Positions 1-11,591 of a DNA stretch of 64,000 bases are shown one piece after another. Position 1 is the first letter of the stretch. Every line of letters starts with the position of its first letter. The position numbers and the translations under genes were made by a program. Under the pieces are notes generated by a model. The model was not told where the DNA came from. It saw only the letters and a program-made list of their open reading frames with translations, and did no database searches. Source of the stretch: Rotaria sordida (Eukaryota > Rotifera > Eurotatoria > Philodinida > Philodinidae); contig CAJNOL010000994.1 in assembly GCA_905250125.1 (NCBI GenBank), forward strand, positions 24,031-88,030. The letters are read 5' to 3'.

Positions 1-828
1 GAGAGTAACTACTTTTATCCAGGACTGTACATATTTGTATAATTTATCGATGGTTGTTTTTTCTTTTTGTAAAGCGTATCAAAGTGAGCCAAATTATTGA
101 TTTATTTCCAATGTTAAAAGAACTTTATAATAAAGGATCCAAAGATGCATTTTATGTTGTTAAAGTTTGGGTAAGACTAAGATTTATTTATATTCAATTA
201 TTTTTACTATGTTTTTTTTTTGTTATAGGTCAATATGGATTATCAAGAAAATTCAACTGATACATATCATTATTTTTCTGCGTAAAAGAAGATTTAAAGT
301 TTTTTTTTTTATTACATTCTTTTGTTTTGAACTATTTTCTTTTTTTTTTTTTGTTTAGTTTTGAAAGTTTCGAAGATAATATGAATTTATATATAACAAC
401 AAAAGTATGTTCATTCGGTAAAACAATTGTTGAAAAAATTGAAGTAAATAAAAAATAATTATAAAGAAAAAATTACAAAAATTATTTTTTTTTCTAGAAT
501 GGTACAACAAAATATAATGATATTAATAATAAATATATTCATCGTTCAATTGATACAACAATGTGTAATTTTATGATTGATTTTATAAAAAAACTTAAAA
601 CAGGAATGTATATACGTGAAATGATGAATATTGTACTTGAACGTTTAGGAGTACTTCAAGTGCGTTTTGTTGGATTTTATTTTTTTTTTAGTTTTTAATT
701 CATGTTTTATTATTTAGACAGTTATATCAAAAGATACAGATGAATTATTATTATGTATTGCGTATATATTTGAAATAAATGAATCATTAAGTGGTACACA
801 ATCGACTGCTTATCGTTTATGCGAATAA
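1..828 (+). CDS. TEAD: TEAD/scalloped transcription factor, C-terminal YAP-binding part (5' end outside window)
   Basis: TEAD proteins bind DNA through an N-terminal TEA domain and recruit YAP/Yorkie through a C-terminal immunoglobulin-like domain in Hippo signalling. Only the C-terminal domain is in the window. Readable exons are 75-170, 229-281, 359-443, 498-659 and 718-828 (TAA at 826-828), joined by GT-AG introns of about 55-80 bp; bases 1-4 may end an earlier exon. Signature stretches match TEAD in order: MLKELYNKG..AFYVVKVW, TKVCSFGKTIVEKIE, NKYIHRSIDTTMCNFMIDFI, a YIREMMNIVLERLGVLQ segment, KDTDELLLCIAYIFEINES and the terminal AYRLCE. The 229-281 exon, corresponding to the loop after the VKFWADLN motif, is the least conserved and its splice sites are the least certain. 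Identification is strong; the TEA domain must lie to the left. Confidence 0.9.
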
Positions 829-1624
829 TATTGAACAATTTATTATTCATATTTCTTATTTTGTTTTGGTTTTTTTTTTTGATCGCGAAATCTTTTTCTT
901 TTGTCCTATCATTCTTGATTTACTCTATCCTTGTATGATTACTGTTGCTCTTTCATTTTTCTCTAATAAATTATTTTTCAAGATATTAGATTTAATCTAA
1001 TGATTGTCATTTATTGACTTATATCAAAAGAAATAAAATTCATTGCACATTTTTCTTTGTTCTTATTGAATTTATATATTTCTTGAGCAAATTTAATCAG
1101 AATGTTCGATCGAATGAGAAATGTAACAGTGAAGTCGGTGAGCACATGAAGAATCTACAGTGATAACGACGAATGTATTAGTACTGATAGGAAATCGATA
1201 GGCATGTTAATTGCTTTATAGACTAAAAGATCATCGAAGATAGAATCAGTAAACGTGCCAACGATAAGACAATTAAGATTTGTTTGTCATGATAACATAT
1301 AACGTTATTTGTAAGTGACAAAGATCGATTGAGTGTGTTATTAACGTTGTAAAGTATTGTCTAATTCATCCGTCATAATGGTATTTAAAAAAAAAAGATA
1401 ACAATATTGATTGACATTTATTTTGTATATTTTAAATATTAATAGAATTTTCAATTGATCAATTGACTTCTCCGCTTGTACTAGAAGATCTCCTGCGAAA
1501 GTTAATAACCTTCCCTCCATCGTAATAGAAGTTACTGAGGTTTCTAAACTGTCCAAGCGTTCAAAATTTTTATGGGTTACTATTATGACTTTCGTACAAA
1601 AATTTGCAAAAAATGTAGAATTTG

Positions 1625-1695
1625 AGGGTGTGGGTGTTGATCTAAGAGCGGTGCATATTAAGACTCACAGTTACAGCCATACATACCCACACCCT
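1625..1695. repeat. hairpin with telomere-like TGTGGG motif
   Basis: The sequence AGGGTGTGGGT at 1625-1635 is perfectly complementary to ACCCACACCCT at 1685-1695, with about 49 bases between. The arm is two GGGTGT units. Similar hairpins occur at 2838-2893 and 16139-16170, and a single-arm version at 43328-43339. Confidence 0.6.
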
Positions 1696-2446
1696 AATTA
1701 AGAGATAGTAACATCATATCGTGTCAACATGAATTGATTTACCTCTGATTAAAAAATGTTGAATTAATTAATTGTTGGAAAAAAGAAAAAGATTAAGTTG
1801 TGCAGTCGACAAACGACTAAAACTGAATACTTATATGTTGCAAAACAGAAACTGAAAATCTCCCAATAATAAGCATCTTTGTCCGATTCTGATGGTACTC
1901 ATACGAAAGAGGTTTTAATGTCATCTTAACGAATGAGTTAGATTCAATTGTCAATCATTATTAATTATATTTTGATCAATTGTTTAGTTTTATTTTAAAA
2001 ACAAAATGTAACATTGAATAGCACAAATAAAGTTCTGCATTTGTTGTGAAATTTCGTATATATGATATGTTCAAAAAATCAATTCGTTCCCTTGTACTGA
2101 GATTAATTAAAAAAGTCTTACAAATCTTGAAGTTTGTTGTTGTCAGATTCGATTGTTTGAATTTTATGTCACAAAAAAATTAAAGAGTAGTATCATATAT
2201 ATATTCCTTTAAAACATTGATATCAATTGGATGTTATTATGTAGTAGTCTTCCACAACTTAAAACTGCCACATGAATAAATATAAAGTGACGAACAGTCT
2301 GAATTTTGGAGCATATCCTGTTCTGAAAGTTTCTACATAAGAAAGTGCTTATATAAGACTATGTTGATTTTTTATATAAAAATCCAGAGTTCTTTTTTTA
2401 TATTCGATGATGCTACTTTGTTCGAAAAAGGTCACGGTCTTTAATT

Positions 2447-2536
2447 GGATCTATTCTACTCGCTGGAGTCTGTGTAACAGATAGACAAAAGAGTAAGATT
2501 GGTTTTTTCAGTAAGTCATATTTTCGAAATTTTTCA
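2447..2536 (+). repeat. dispersed repeat, copy A
   Basis: About 90 bp matching 7914-8003 in the same orientation. Shared landmarks include TCTACT(C/T)GCT, AACAGATAGACAA and a long AAGTCATATTTTCGAAATTT block. The two copies are about 85% identical by eye. No coding potential seen; element type unknown. Confidence 0.6.
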
Positions 2537-2837
2537 TTTTTAAAAAAACTGGCTCATTGATGCTAGTTCAGTTCTTTGATCAGAAACCATCACAGGCATA
2601 GATACGAGACATCACTAATTTTTGTTAATAAATTATGAATTATCAATATTAAATAAAATAAAATCAGAGAAATAACTCATGTCAAATATCAATTCAATCT
2701 TCTCAACAAAAATTAGAATAGACTGAATTAATGGGAAATTTGATTTTGCCGCTAATGCACAAAACAGAAACGTCTGTAAAAAAAGACATTAAAGATAAAA
2801 GCGACAGAACCGATTTAAGTGATGTGAGATGTGTGTG

Positions 2838-2893
2838 ATGTGGATGTGGGTGTTAATGCTCTACTTGCCATAACATCCACACCCATATCCACA
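2838..2893. repeat. hairpin with telomere-like motif
   Basis: ATGTGGATGTGGGTGT (about 2838-2853) pairs with ACACCCATATCCACAT (about 2878-2893) with one mismatch. The pairing continues weakly outward into GTGTGTGATG on the left and CACACCACATCC on the right. Confidence 0.55.
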
Positions 2894-3375
2894 TGCACAG
2901 CTACACACCACATCCAAAAACTGTGACTCTGTTACGCATAGTTAAGATGAGAAAAGTCGCAATTGCACGTTACTAAAATTTTTCTATCGTAACTGCGCGC
3001 AACTGCATCATAATGTTTCGCATATTACGAGTCACAGTGCGATTCCAGTTACGATGTCACTGCGTCGCAATTACTAAAATGATATGACACGGGTTTTAAA
3101 ATGTATTAGATAAGATTAGCTGTTCAATATGAATTTTTTGATAGGGGAAGTCATCACTTGAAAACTATGTGTATCTACTCATTATCTACGTTTTAAGAAA
3201 ATTTCAATCTTACGATTCACCTTGATCGTTACTCTTTTCTTTTTCCTCGGTGGAACTGTCGATTGTTGTTATTATTATTCACATGGCTTGTGTCAACATT
3301 ATCGCAATGTGTATGTGAAGAGTGATTTTTCGTCTGTTGTGCAAGAATAAAGAAGAAACATACTTCATCTGACAG

Positions 3376-3384
3376 TATATTTAA
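3376..3384 (+). promoter_or_regulatory. possible TATA box of the ART-TPR gene
   Basis: TATATTTAA lies about 90 bp before the start codon at 3474, a plausible place for a core promoter with a short 5' untranslated leader. In such AT-rich DNA this could be chance. Confidence 0.25.
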
Positions 3385-3473
3385 GCGAGCACATCGAACA
3401 TCATATTGTTTTAAAAGAAAAATAAAAATAAAAATAAAAGTGGGATTTTTTTTCCAAGTCTCCTTTAATTTTA

Positions 3474-5436
3474 ATGGCTACTAGCAAAAATCAATCAACT
3501 AAAACATCAAGTTCAACAAAACCTGTCGACCAATCGATGAATCCTAATCTTGAGTCGTTTGCATGTTTGTGGCTTGATCAAAATGTTAATTCAACACAAG
3601 ATAATCTGGCGACTCAGGAAGAACTTCGTCAAGTGATCAATCATCTTCGAACATATGATAAAAGTGATGAATGTGAAAAATACATTCGACAAATTACAAA
3701 AGAAAAAGTTGTACTTATCGTATCAGGTTCATTAGGTCAAGATATAGTACATCGACTTCATGATCTTCCACAATTTTCTGCATGTTATGTCTTTTGTCAA
3801 GATCAAAAAAGAAACGAACAATGGGCTAATAAATATCATAAGGTTAAATATTTGATAACAATCGGATTCTTATTTTCTTTTCACTTAAATATTTCAGGTC
3901 AATGGCGTTTTTGTTGACCGCACCAAACTTGTTACTAGAATATCCAAAGATCAAATGAGTCGAAATAAAGTAGAAGATAGTGCTTCAATATCGGTAATTA
4001 CTTCTGGTTCTCAATCTCTTCAAGCTCGTAATGCTATCTTTATGTGGTTCCAATTATTTATTGAAGTTCTTCTTCGTATGCATCATAAATCGAATGATCG
4101 CAAGGAACTTTTAGACATTTGTAAGAAGAGTTATAAGGATAATCATCAAGAGATGAAAACTATCCATGAATTTGAAAAAACTTATAAAGCAGACAATGCA
4201 ATTTGGTGGTATACACGTGAATCATGTTTTTATCGTATGATGAATAAAGCATTACGTGTACAAGATTTTGATATGTTATTTGCTTTTCGATTCTTCATTA
4301 CCGATATTTCCAAACAGATCAAGAGTAAGCATGAAAAATTTATTCGTACTTGTGACAATCGAAATATTATTCGTGTTTATCGTGGTCAAATAATTGGAAA
4401 TGATGAACTTGAATTAATGAAGAATAGCATTGGTGAATTTCTTTCAATGAATTCTTTTCTATCGACAACTCATGATCGATCAACTGCTCTTGATTTTGCT
4501 CGAGCTACTCCTAAACGAGATAATCTGCAACAAATTATATTCGAAATTGAAATTGATCCGCGTTTAGAAACGAAAGCTTTTGCTGACATTACTCAAATCA
4601 GTTATTTTCAAAAAGAAGATGAAATATTGATTATGCTCGGTGCTTTGTTTCGAATTGAACAAGTAAATGAAGATAAAAAGGAACGAATATGGGTAGCTCG
4701 TGTTTCACTAGCAAGCGAAGATGATTATCATTTGAAAGAAACATTTTCTTACATGAAAAATACAATTGGTGATGATACGGATTTGGATTCTCTAGGGAAA
4801 ATTCTATTAAAGATGGGTGAATACGAACAAGCACGAAAATGCTATAGAAGAATGTTAGATGAGACTCAACTTATTAGTGGAAACGCAGCTTTAGGTTTGG
4901 GTAAAGCCTATTGTCGGTGCAATGAAGCTGATGAAAGTCTTAAACATCTCAAAGAAGCATTATATATAAGACAAAGTCTTTTAGGAGAAGATCATGCAGA
5001 CGTTGGAGAATGTTATAATTGGATCGGCGATATACACTGGTACCTGAAAGGCGATTATGACGAAGCTTTGTCTAATTTAAAAAAAGCAGTCGAAATCCAA
5101 GAAGCAACACTCCCCTCTGATTCTCTTGCTCTCGCTGAGACTTACAATAGCATAGCGGCCACATACGAACGGATGGGGAATACTGATGTGGGTCTAGATT
5201 ATTATACCAAGACTCTCAAGATTCAACAAGCTGTCTTGCCTAGTAATCATCCAGACATTGCTGTAATCTACTATAATCTAGGAACATTATATCAATCGAA
5301 AGGAAAGTATTCAAAGGCACTAGAATACTATGAAAAATCGATTGGAATTATGCGCAAAATTTTACCACCCACTCATGAGAATGTTATTAGGACCGAAAAC
5401 AATATTCGTAACTTAAAAGACAAAATGAAAAAGTAG
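3474..5436 (+). CDS. arginine ADP-ribosyltransferase with C-terminal TPR repeats
   Basis: Two exons, 3474-3842 and 3898-5436, with a 55-bp GT-AG intron, give 635 residues. The N-terminal about 140 residues form a domain I associate with bdelloid proteins (ESFACLWLDQNVN at its start, VVLIVSGSLG in the middle). A mono-ADP-ribosyltransferase domain follows with the whole R-S-E signature: arginine in VYRGQ (about residue 285), NSFLSTT (S about 312) and KEDE giving E-x-E at 363/365. The enzyme should transfer ADP-ribose from NAD to protein arginines. From about residue 420 to the end are several kinesin-light-chain-like TPRs (LGKILLKMGEYEQARKCYRR and later copies), probably for partner binding. 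No signal peptide or membrane segment is seen. A possible polyadenylation signal AATAAA lies at 5551. The gene appears intact; its substrate is unknown. Confidence 0.88.
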
Positions 5437-7093
5437 TTTGATATTCAATTGAAGACGCACAATCAAATATTAATCTACGTTAATATCATATTCATACGTA
5501 ACTATTCATTGTTCATTTTCTATTTCTACAATGGAAACACACTGTTTGATAATAAAATTGAAATAGAGATTGTAATAAATTAATCTTTTTCTATATAATT
5601 ATTCTGAAACGATTTTTCTTCTACTTTTTTCAGTTGTTTCTATTAAAGGATGATATATAAAATTTAATCTTTACTAGCTTGAATGTTTGACTGGTTTACA
5701 AAATCATAAAAATAAGTATAATGATGCTGCTATACATATGATCATCAGCAATTGGTCAGTCGTCGAGTTTTTAACTCGAACTATATCAAAGTGCATTACG
5801 ATTGGTCATATCAGCAAACTTGGAAAAAAACTGAATCCAACAAGATCTAATTCATGCAAGAATGATTTGAATTTTTAATTGAACATAAACATTCAGCAGG
5901 GTTGACATGTGATAAAATTCACAAATATGAAAATTAGTTTCGTCTTTTTGAAATACTTAAATAAATTTTTGGAAATGACCTAATCAGTATGTTCTAAAAT
6001 GAATGATTGTGTACAGTAAGAAGTACATCAAATATTCAAAGATAATTTCAATCTTATTGGTTGTTTTCTCGCTACGAAAGATAAAAAAAACAGTGGCGGT
6101 CCAGAAGAGTTATTTCTCCTTTTTAATGAAAGGATACTATGATAAATGAGAGAAAGAATTTCCTAGACATTGCAAAAATTCTTTCCCAATATTACACTTT
6201 ATTTCTTGTCTTCAATACCGAAGAGAGTTGTCAGAAGAACAGGTGACACTTGTAAATATGGTGTGCTAGAAATAATTTTTTTCTTTTTTTTGTGTTCTCA
6301 TACTAGACACACTTTGTTTTTATTTGTTTCTTTATGATTTATTGGCACTTTGACCATATTTCAACCGATATACACGCTTACACTCGTGATATATAACGCA
6401 AAACATTTGTCTACTCAGCAAGTTGTAATGAGTTCCGTTCGTTTGTCTTTTTATCACGATAAGATAGTGTTGTTTGTTGAAAAAGCTCATTATTTTTGAG
6501 TTAATCACAATCATAAAACTATTTAGTTAATGAAAGCATCAATCTGCTTTGTTTTCAATACTTTACATGAAGAAAATATTTTCTAAATTAGTCAATGTGC
6601 AAACTTTGTATGCTTGATGCAGCAGGGCTTCTTCGCAGATATAATTTGAGATTATGAATTTTGATTTTTTAAAAATATGTTTATTATCAATATACTCGTC
6701 AAATTATCACAGATTGAGCTTTTTTAAGTTGACAAATTTTGATTTTCGTGTCATAATTAATTTAAAAACTTCGCTTTGTCAACTATTGACGTGCGTGTTG
6801 AAAATAGAAATATTTATCAATAAAAAGTTCTATTAGAATGAAAGAGTAGGTTATTCTGTTTGAAACAGAAAACAATGAAATTCGTTGAATTTAATGCTGA
6901 TTTATCGATCAAAAAAGATTCTAGTATATAATTATCTGACGATTAAGATCGTGTCTATGTTTTATTGAAAAGATATAAATAAATTTTTTGTGGTTCTATT
7001 AATCTTTTAGATGCTTTGAACTTCATTTAGTTCTTTGAAACTCTTTTTAAAGTCTTTGGAATTTTCGAAATCAACAATGTTTACAGTGCTGCC
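5437..7093. other. intergenic, no gene recognised
   Basis: Contains the 3' untranslated region of the ART-TPR gene, then AT-rich sequence. Short open frames at 5687-5878 (plus), 6332-6514 (minus) and 6654-6836 (plus) have no recognisable motif or splice context. No repeat structure is obvious. Confidence 0.45.
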
Positions 7094-7860
7094 TTGTCTT
7101 TTCTTTTGATTAGCGAAATGAGTTCGTTCTTTTTTCTTATGTCAAAGAATATAATGAGAAACATGGATGGTCAAACGGATGAAACATTCATATTAAGTGA
7201 TGATGATGAGTGGTGTTGGTTTGAATCTCTAGGTGCTCTTCAATATGATTCTTCCCTTTTGAAAGGATCAGTTGCATTGGATGGTCATGATGAAAAACGT
7301 CATGGCAATATTGAACTTCATACTCGTGATTGTTCGACTTAGATTACAGATTATGTGACATTACATAAACAATTTGAATTATGTATTCATGATGGACCTG
7401 CTTCACTTATAAGATCTGATGGTCGGTTGCTTATTTTCTACGCAAAACATAACATAGAACCATATAATTATTTGCACATTTCTCCTATTAATGAAAATAC
7501 TTTTCATCAATTCAGTCCAGTTCAACTTTATACATCATCATCAACTAACGAGCTTACATATGCAAATCTATTCCTTCCACTAAATGAATCGAATCGAATT
7601 GATAACTTATTTTGTGAGGCTTGGACGGTTCCTACAGACCATCATATATTTACTCAGTTGATCTTGGAACAACTTGGATAATAATGCTTGTACAAACATT
7701 CCATCAACACGAAAACATCGATCATACGTACGATATACATCTAACGAATGTGAAACAGTACATATGGTTTATACAGAAGAACATCCGTATGATTATGATA
7801 ATAGACAACATGTTGCATGAATTGCTAATCGTGTCTTAGATAATAATAATTATCCAGTAT
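7094..7860 (+). pseudogene. broken BNR_4-type (sialidase-like propeller) gene
   Basis: Three reading frames must be joined to read one protein. The first (7094-7342) has DEWCWFESLGAL and then a stop at 7340. The same frame resumes with HDGPASLIRSDGRLL and FYAKH. Near 7630-7680 the frame shifts to YIYSVDLGTTW and then to the third frame (from about 7681) with YVRYTSNECETVHMVYTEEH, followed by another stop (about 7819). This order (D.WCWF, GPA.L...DGRLL.FY..H, SVD.G.TW, Y.RY.S....VH.VYTE.HP) matches the BNR_4 family, often found in bacterial carbohydrate-active proteins, so the ancestor may have been acquired by transfer. There are at least two in-frame stops and two frame changes. No intron boundaries rescue them, so I call it a decayed copy. 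Confidence 0.7.
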
Positions 7861-7913
7861 GTATTTACAATATTCAATATTATTCATAATGTAATGTGTA
7901 ACGATGTCTAATT

Positions 7914-8003
7914 AGATCATTTCTACTTGCTAGAATCTGTGCAACAGATAGACAAGAGAGCAGAATTAGTTCTTTCAGCAAGTCATATTTTCGAAATTTT
8001 TCA
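7914..8003 (+). repeat. dispersed repeat, copy B
   Basis: Same-orientation match of about 90 bp to 2447-2536. It lies directly downstream of the broken BNR_4-like gene. Confidence 0.6.
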
Positions 8004-9429
8004 GCACAATGGAATGTTTTTAATAAAATAAGAATAGTATAGAATCAATAAGCGAATGAATATGGGTTATATTTATCCTGACCTGTTTTATACATGGCTT
8101 TCTTATTGTTTTTGTACACATACTCGGCGAATCTCAAGCAAAGAAAACTCAAACGTGAAGAAAAAAAATAGTTTTGCGATCGCTATCGACCCCTAACGAT
8201 ACTGTTTTTTTATTCCTCCGCTCCTTACTGGTTAGAAGTAGCCTAGACTAAACTGGTGAAAAAGAATTAGAGAATGAAACCCAAGTAGACAGCCAACTAT
8301 TGACTATCCGTAAGAAAAAAATTCTCAACCTGGCATGTAGAAAAAAAGGATAAGGTTTATTATTGACTTTTTTTCTTTATCTTCTTAACTAACTTATTCA
8401 TTAATGCTTAACCAATAATGCTAAATAGAGCAAAAATTGGAAAAAAAAGGTATGACAAGATTGTTCGTATTTGGTGATTTTTGCAAGTATTACTAGAGAT
8501 ATAACAGAGCAAAATTAAAGACAAACAAAAATACATATGACATCATTGACATAGTGTAGTATAAAATGGTTCCTCGAAAGTTTAGTCAGAACTCAATATG
8601 AATAAATATTTGTCTTGTCAACAAAAAAAAACAAGTAGATTATCTTCTAGCATTCATATTGGTTATTTATCCATTTTTTATAAAGTAAAAAAAATAATAC
8701 GAGAAAATAGATTACTATTCAGTCGCAAAACTTATCTATTCCATCCATTCTTAACTGAAAGTTCTTTATTGATAGATTAAATCTGACGCGACTACCATTT
8801 ATTATCCACTTAGATCCGTGCAGACACCAATAGACAAAATAAATATAATACACAAAATTTGACTAGCTTAGCATGGACATGTGAAGAATATAGGTGAGAA
8901 CTTGATTACAAGAAGAACAAACAAAAAAAGAAGCTAGCTTGAAATATATGCTCACATGCACTTCTGGACGGTCTATACACATAAATAATAGTTGAGATTA
9001 ACTGGTGGATATTATCAGCATACGTGACTAGTCTTCACAAGAACATATCGGAGAGATGAGCGGTTCCATATAATATTGTTTACTTATAACAGTATGATGA
9101 AATCAGGGACGAAGCAGCAAAGACTTCAGTCTTGAAGTCTGCTGTTTCCTTCTCGAATGAAATTAGCTGGAGTCCGCATGGATTTCAGATGATCATGTAA
9201 AGATTAAACTTTCTCCATTTTATAACTTATATGTTTAGAAAAACAATGTTCACCTTTAGCAACAATCATGTCGGTGATATGTCGTCATCGTTTACATCTG
9301 TACGATCCTAATCGTATTCAAAATTCGATTTATATAGTTGTAGTTCTATTCAAATGTTGTAAACATACGTAGTTTAATATGTTTTGTAGGATTGCTCTAG
9401 ATGTGAAAAAAATTTAAACATCTGTTACA
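8004..9429. other. intergenic, no gene recognised
   Basis: AT-rich sequence without a supported gene. A 60-codon frame at 8598-8780 is lysine- and serine-rich without motifs. A small imperfect hairpin (GCAGCAAAGACTTCA with TGAAGTCTGCTG) lies near 9112-9148. Confidence 0.45.
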
Positions 9430-11591
9430 ATGATTTCTTCATCTGATAATCGACTTTTATTTATTCTTGATTTATTACCTAAAGAAATCATCTTTACTAT
9501 TTTTGACTTTCTTTGGGCTCATGATATTCTTTATTCATTTCTTAATATTAGCAATTATTTTAATAATATTCTCTTAACCTATCAGAATTATCATGTTAAT
9601 TTTAAATCAATCTTAAAACAACAATTTGATTTAGTTTGTCGTTTTATTCAACCAAATCAAATTACATCACTTGTTTTATCCGATAGTAATGAAACTCCAA
9701 GTCAATCGAAAACTTTTTTATCACTCTTTCCTATCGAAAAATTCATTAATCTTCGTGCAATTACACTATCTGACATTGAAAATGACTGTCATTCACTTTT
9801 CTTTAATATTCGTCAGCTAAAATACCTTAATTATTTTGAAACAGATACACTATCTCATCTTTGGATGATTGAAACAATATCTCGACTCAAACAATTGATA
9901 ATAAATAAATATGCTGACAACGATTATAATCATGAAAGTTTACTTCATTCGATTTCGTTTTCTCATTTACGCAATCTTACTTTGCCTTATTGTTCATACG
10001 TTCAATTACGTCAAATTCTTTCTTGTGCCTCTAAACTTACTTCACTTAATATTTCATTGATTATTTCTGATTGCACTGGTATTGATTACTTTGCTGAACA
10101 ACATCAAGAGACACCTCTTATTGTTAATCATCTTACAATGTCCATTCAGACATTTAGTAAGTTGAAAACTACTTGATCACAGAAAGATAGTTTTATTCTA
10201 TCTATTTTGGTACATATTTCTTCGCCATCCTTTTAATTAACCTTTGAGAAAGGTAATAAGGAAGTAATACCTAAATTATAAAGAGACGGTATTGATATAC
10301 AGTCTGTGATGGTCTATGAGAGAGGATCCAAATTTTTATCCCTAAACTTCAGTACTCCTTTTAGATTCTGTTTTACAAAAAAAAAGTTTACTTTAAATTG
10401 AATTAATTATGTTTCTTTGTTTTTCTTGCTCGAACGATTTCACGGCTTTTATTCGAACGATTTCTTTCACGTATGCCTTATCTTCAACAACTTGAACTCA
10501 TCGTTTCTTCTGGTGGAAGTAGCAATTTACTAGAAGGAAGTCAATGGGAAATATTCATTAAAAAACATTTGTCGTTTCTTTCTATATTCAATTTTAAATT
10601 TAAAATAATAAATGTTGACTGGAATAATTACAATGAAAAGAATATTCTCACGCAATTTTCTAGTGCATTTTGGCTCAATAGATATCCAGCGTGGTATGTG
10701 GAATATAATACTGATGATTTTATTCTTTATACTATTCCTCGTTTTGTTCCTCGTACAACAAAACATTCTTTATTATCAATTTTACCACATTCAACAACAC
10801 TTCCTGTCGAACAATATTCTATTTATTATGATCAGATAAATGAACTAGAACTTGATTCAAATGATAAATCATCTTATCGATATACTAATGTTCAACGATT
10901 GATATTATCAATAACAAAAATTAATGAAAATATAATTGATCTTTCTAAAGTAGAATATTTATGTGTGAAATCATTATCATGGCCATTGAAGAAACTCTTT
11001 CAAATCATCAAAACATCCATGACTAGTTTATATCACTTAAAAATTGATTTTAGTTTTTCTATGATACAACTTTCTGATAATATTTATCCACTAGAACAAA
11101 TTCGTATAATAGATTTGCCTCAGTTTTCATGTTCATTCAAGAATGACAACATTGATTTATCTTCTCTATTTCCGTGTATAGAACGTTTAACAATCGGAAT
11201 CAATAGTCTTCATCAAATGACAGATATAATTGATCGATTTATGCATTTATCGAGTGGATCATTTCATATTATGAACGATCATACTGATATTAACTATATA
11301 TTAACTGAAACTGATACGATATACAAATGGCTCATAGAAAAAACGAATCGTTTGGCGAGAAATCGTAGTTTCACTTATCGATTAGATTCTCGATCTGATA
11401 TTTGGATACATTTATGGATTAGTAGTGAAAGTACAACACCAGAAAAAGTATCTTATAATTATCTTTTTTTTATGTTTCAAATAATTTTTTTTTCAAAGGT
11501 ATTAAACAAAATGTTATCAGGCGAACAGTTAATGGAACTTAGAGAAACCAATGGGCAACATAATTGTTCACGATGTTGTTCACTGCAATAG
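9430..11591 (+). pseudogene. F-box/LRR-like protein gene interrupted by about 300 bp
   Basis: The first part (9430-10176) starts with an F-box-like segment (DLLPKEIIFTIFDFLWAH, residues about 14-32), followed by leucine-rich, LRR-like text. F-box proteins are substrate adaptors of SCF ubiquitin ligases. The second part (10473-11591) begins MPYLQQLELIVSSGG and continues the same type of repeat (ILTQFSSAFWLNRYP and so on). Text such as TFSKLKT then a stop, against FLSRMPYLQQLEL, suggests the parts were once continuous. A donor GTAAGT exists at about 10159, but the open frame upstream of 10473 (back to 10407) has no AG acceptor, so a normal intron does not work. A 51-bp GT-AG intron (11448-11498) near the end is possible but keeps frame either way. 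An active gene would need unusual splicing. Confidence 0.6.
10172..10463. other. sequence interrupting the F-box/LRR gene
   Basis: About 290 bp of non-coding DNA sits between the two halves. It holds a direct duplication of CGAACGATTTC (10431-10441 and 10454-10464) near its right end. I see no terminal inverted repeat or clear target duplication, so its origin (insertion or degenerate intron) is open. Confidence 0.4.

Larger units (their letters stand above)
829..3473. other. intergenic, AT-rich, with short repeats
   Basis: No convincing gene. A 71-codon reading frame on the minus strand (1341-1556) has no family I recognise and no clear splice partners. The stretch contains two telomere-motif hairpins and one copy of a dispersed repeat (listed separately). 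Around 2945-3085 there is a patch with recurring GTCGCAATT and AACTGC-like words that looks like an old degenerate repeat. Confidence 0.5.

Noticed and set aside
1341-1556. 71-codon minus frame with a coiled-coil-like start
   Set aside because: No family recognised, no splice partners, AT-rich tail; could be chance or a remnant.
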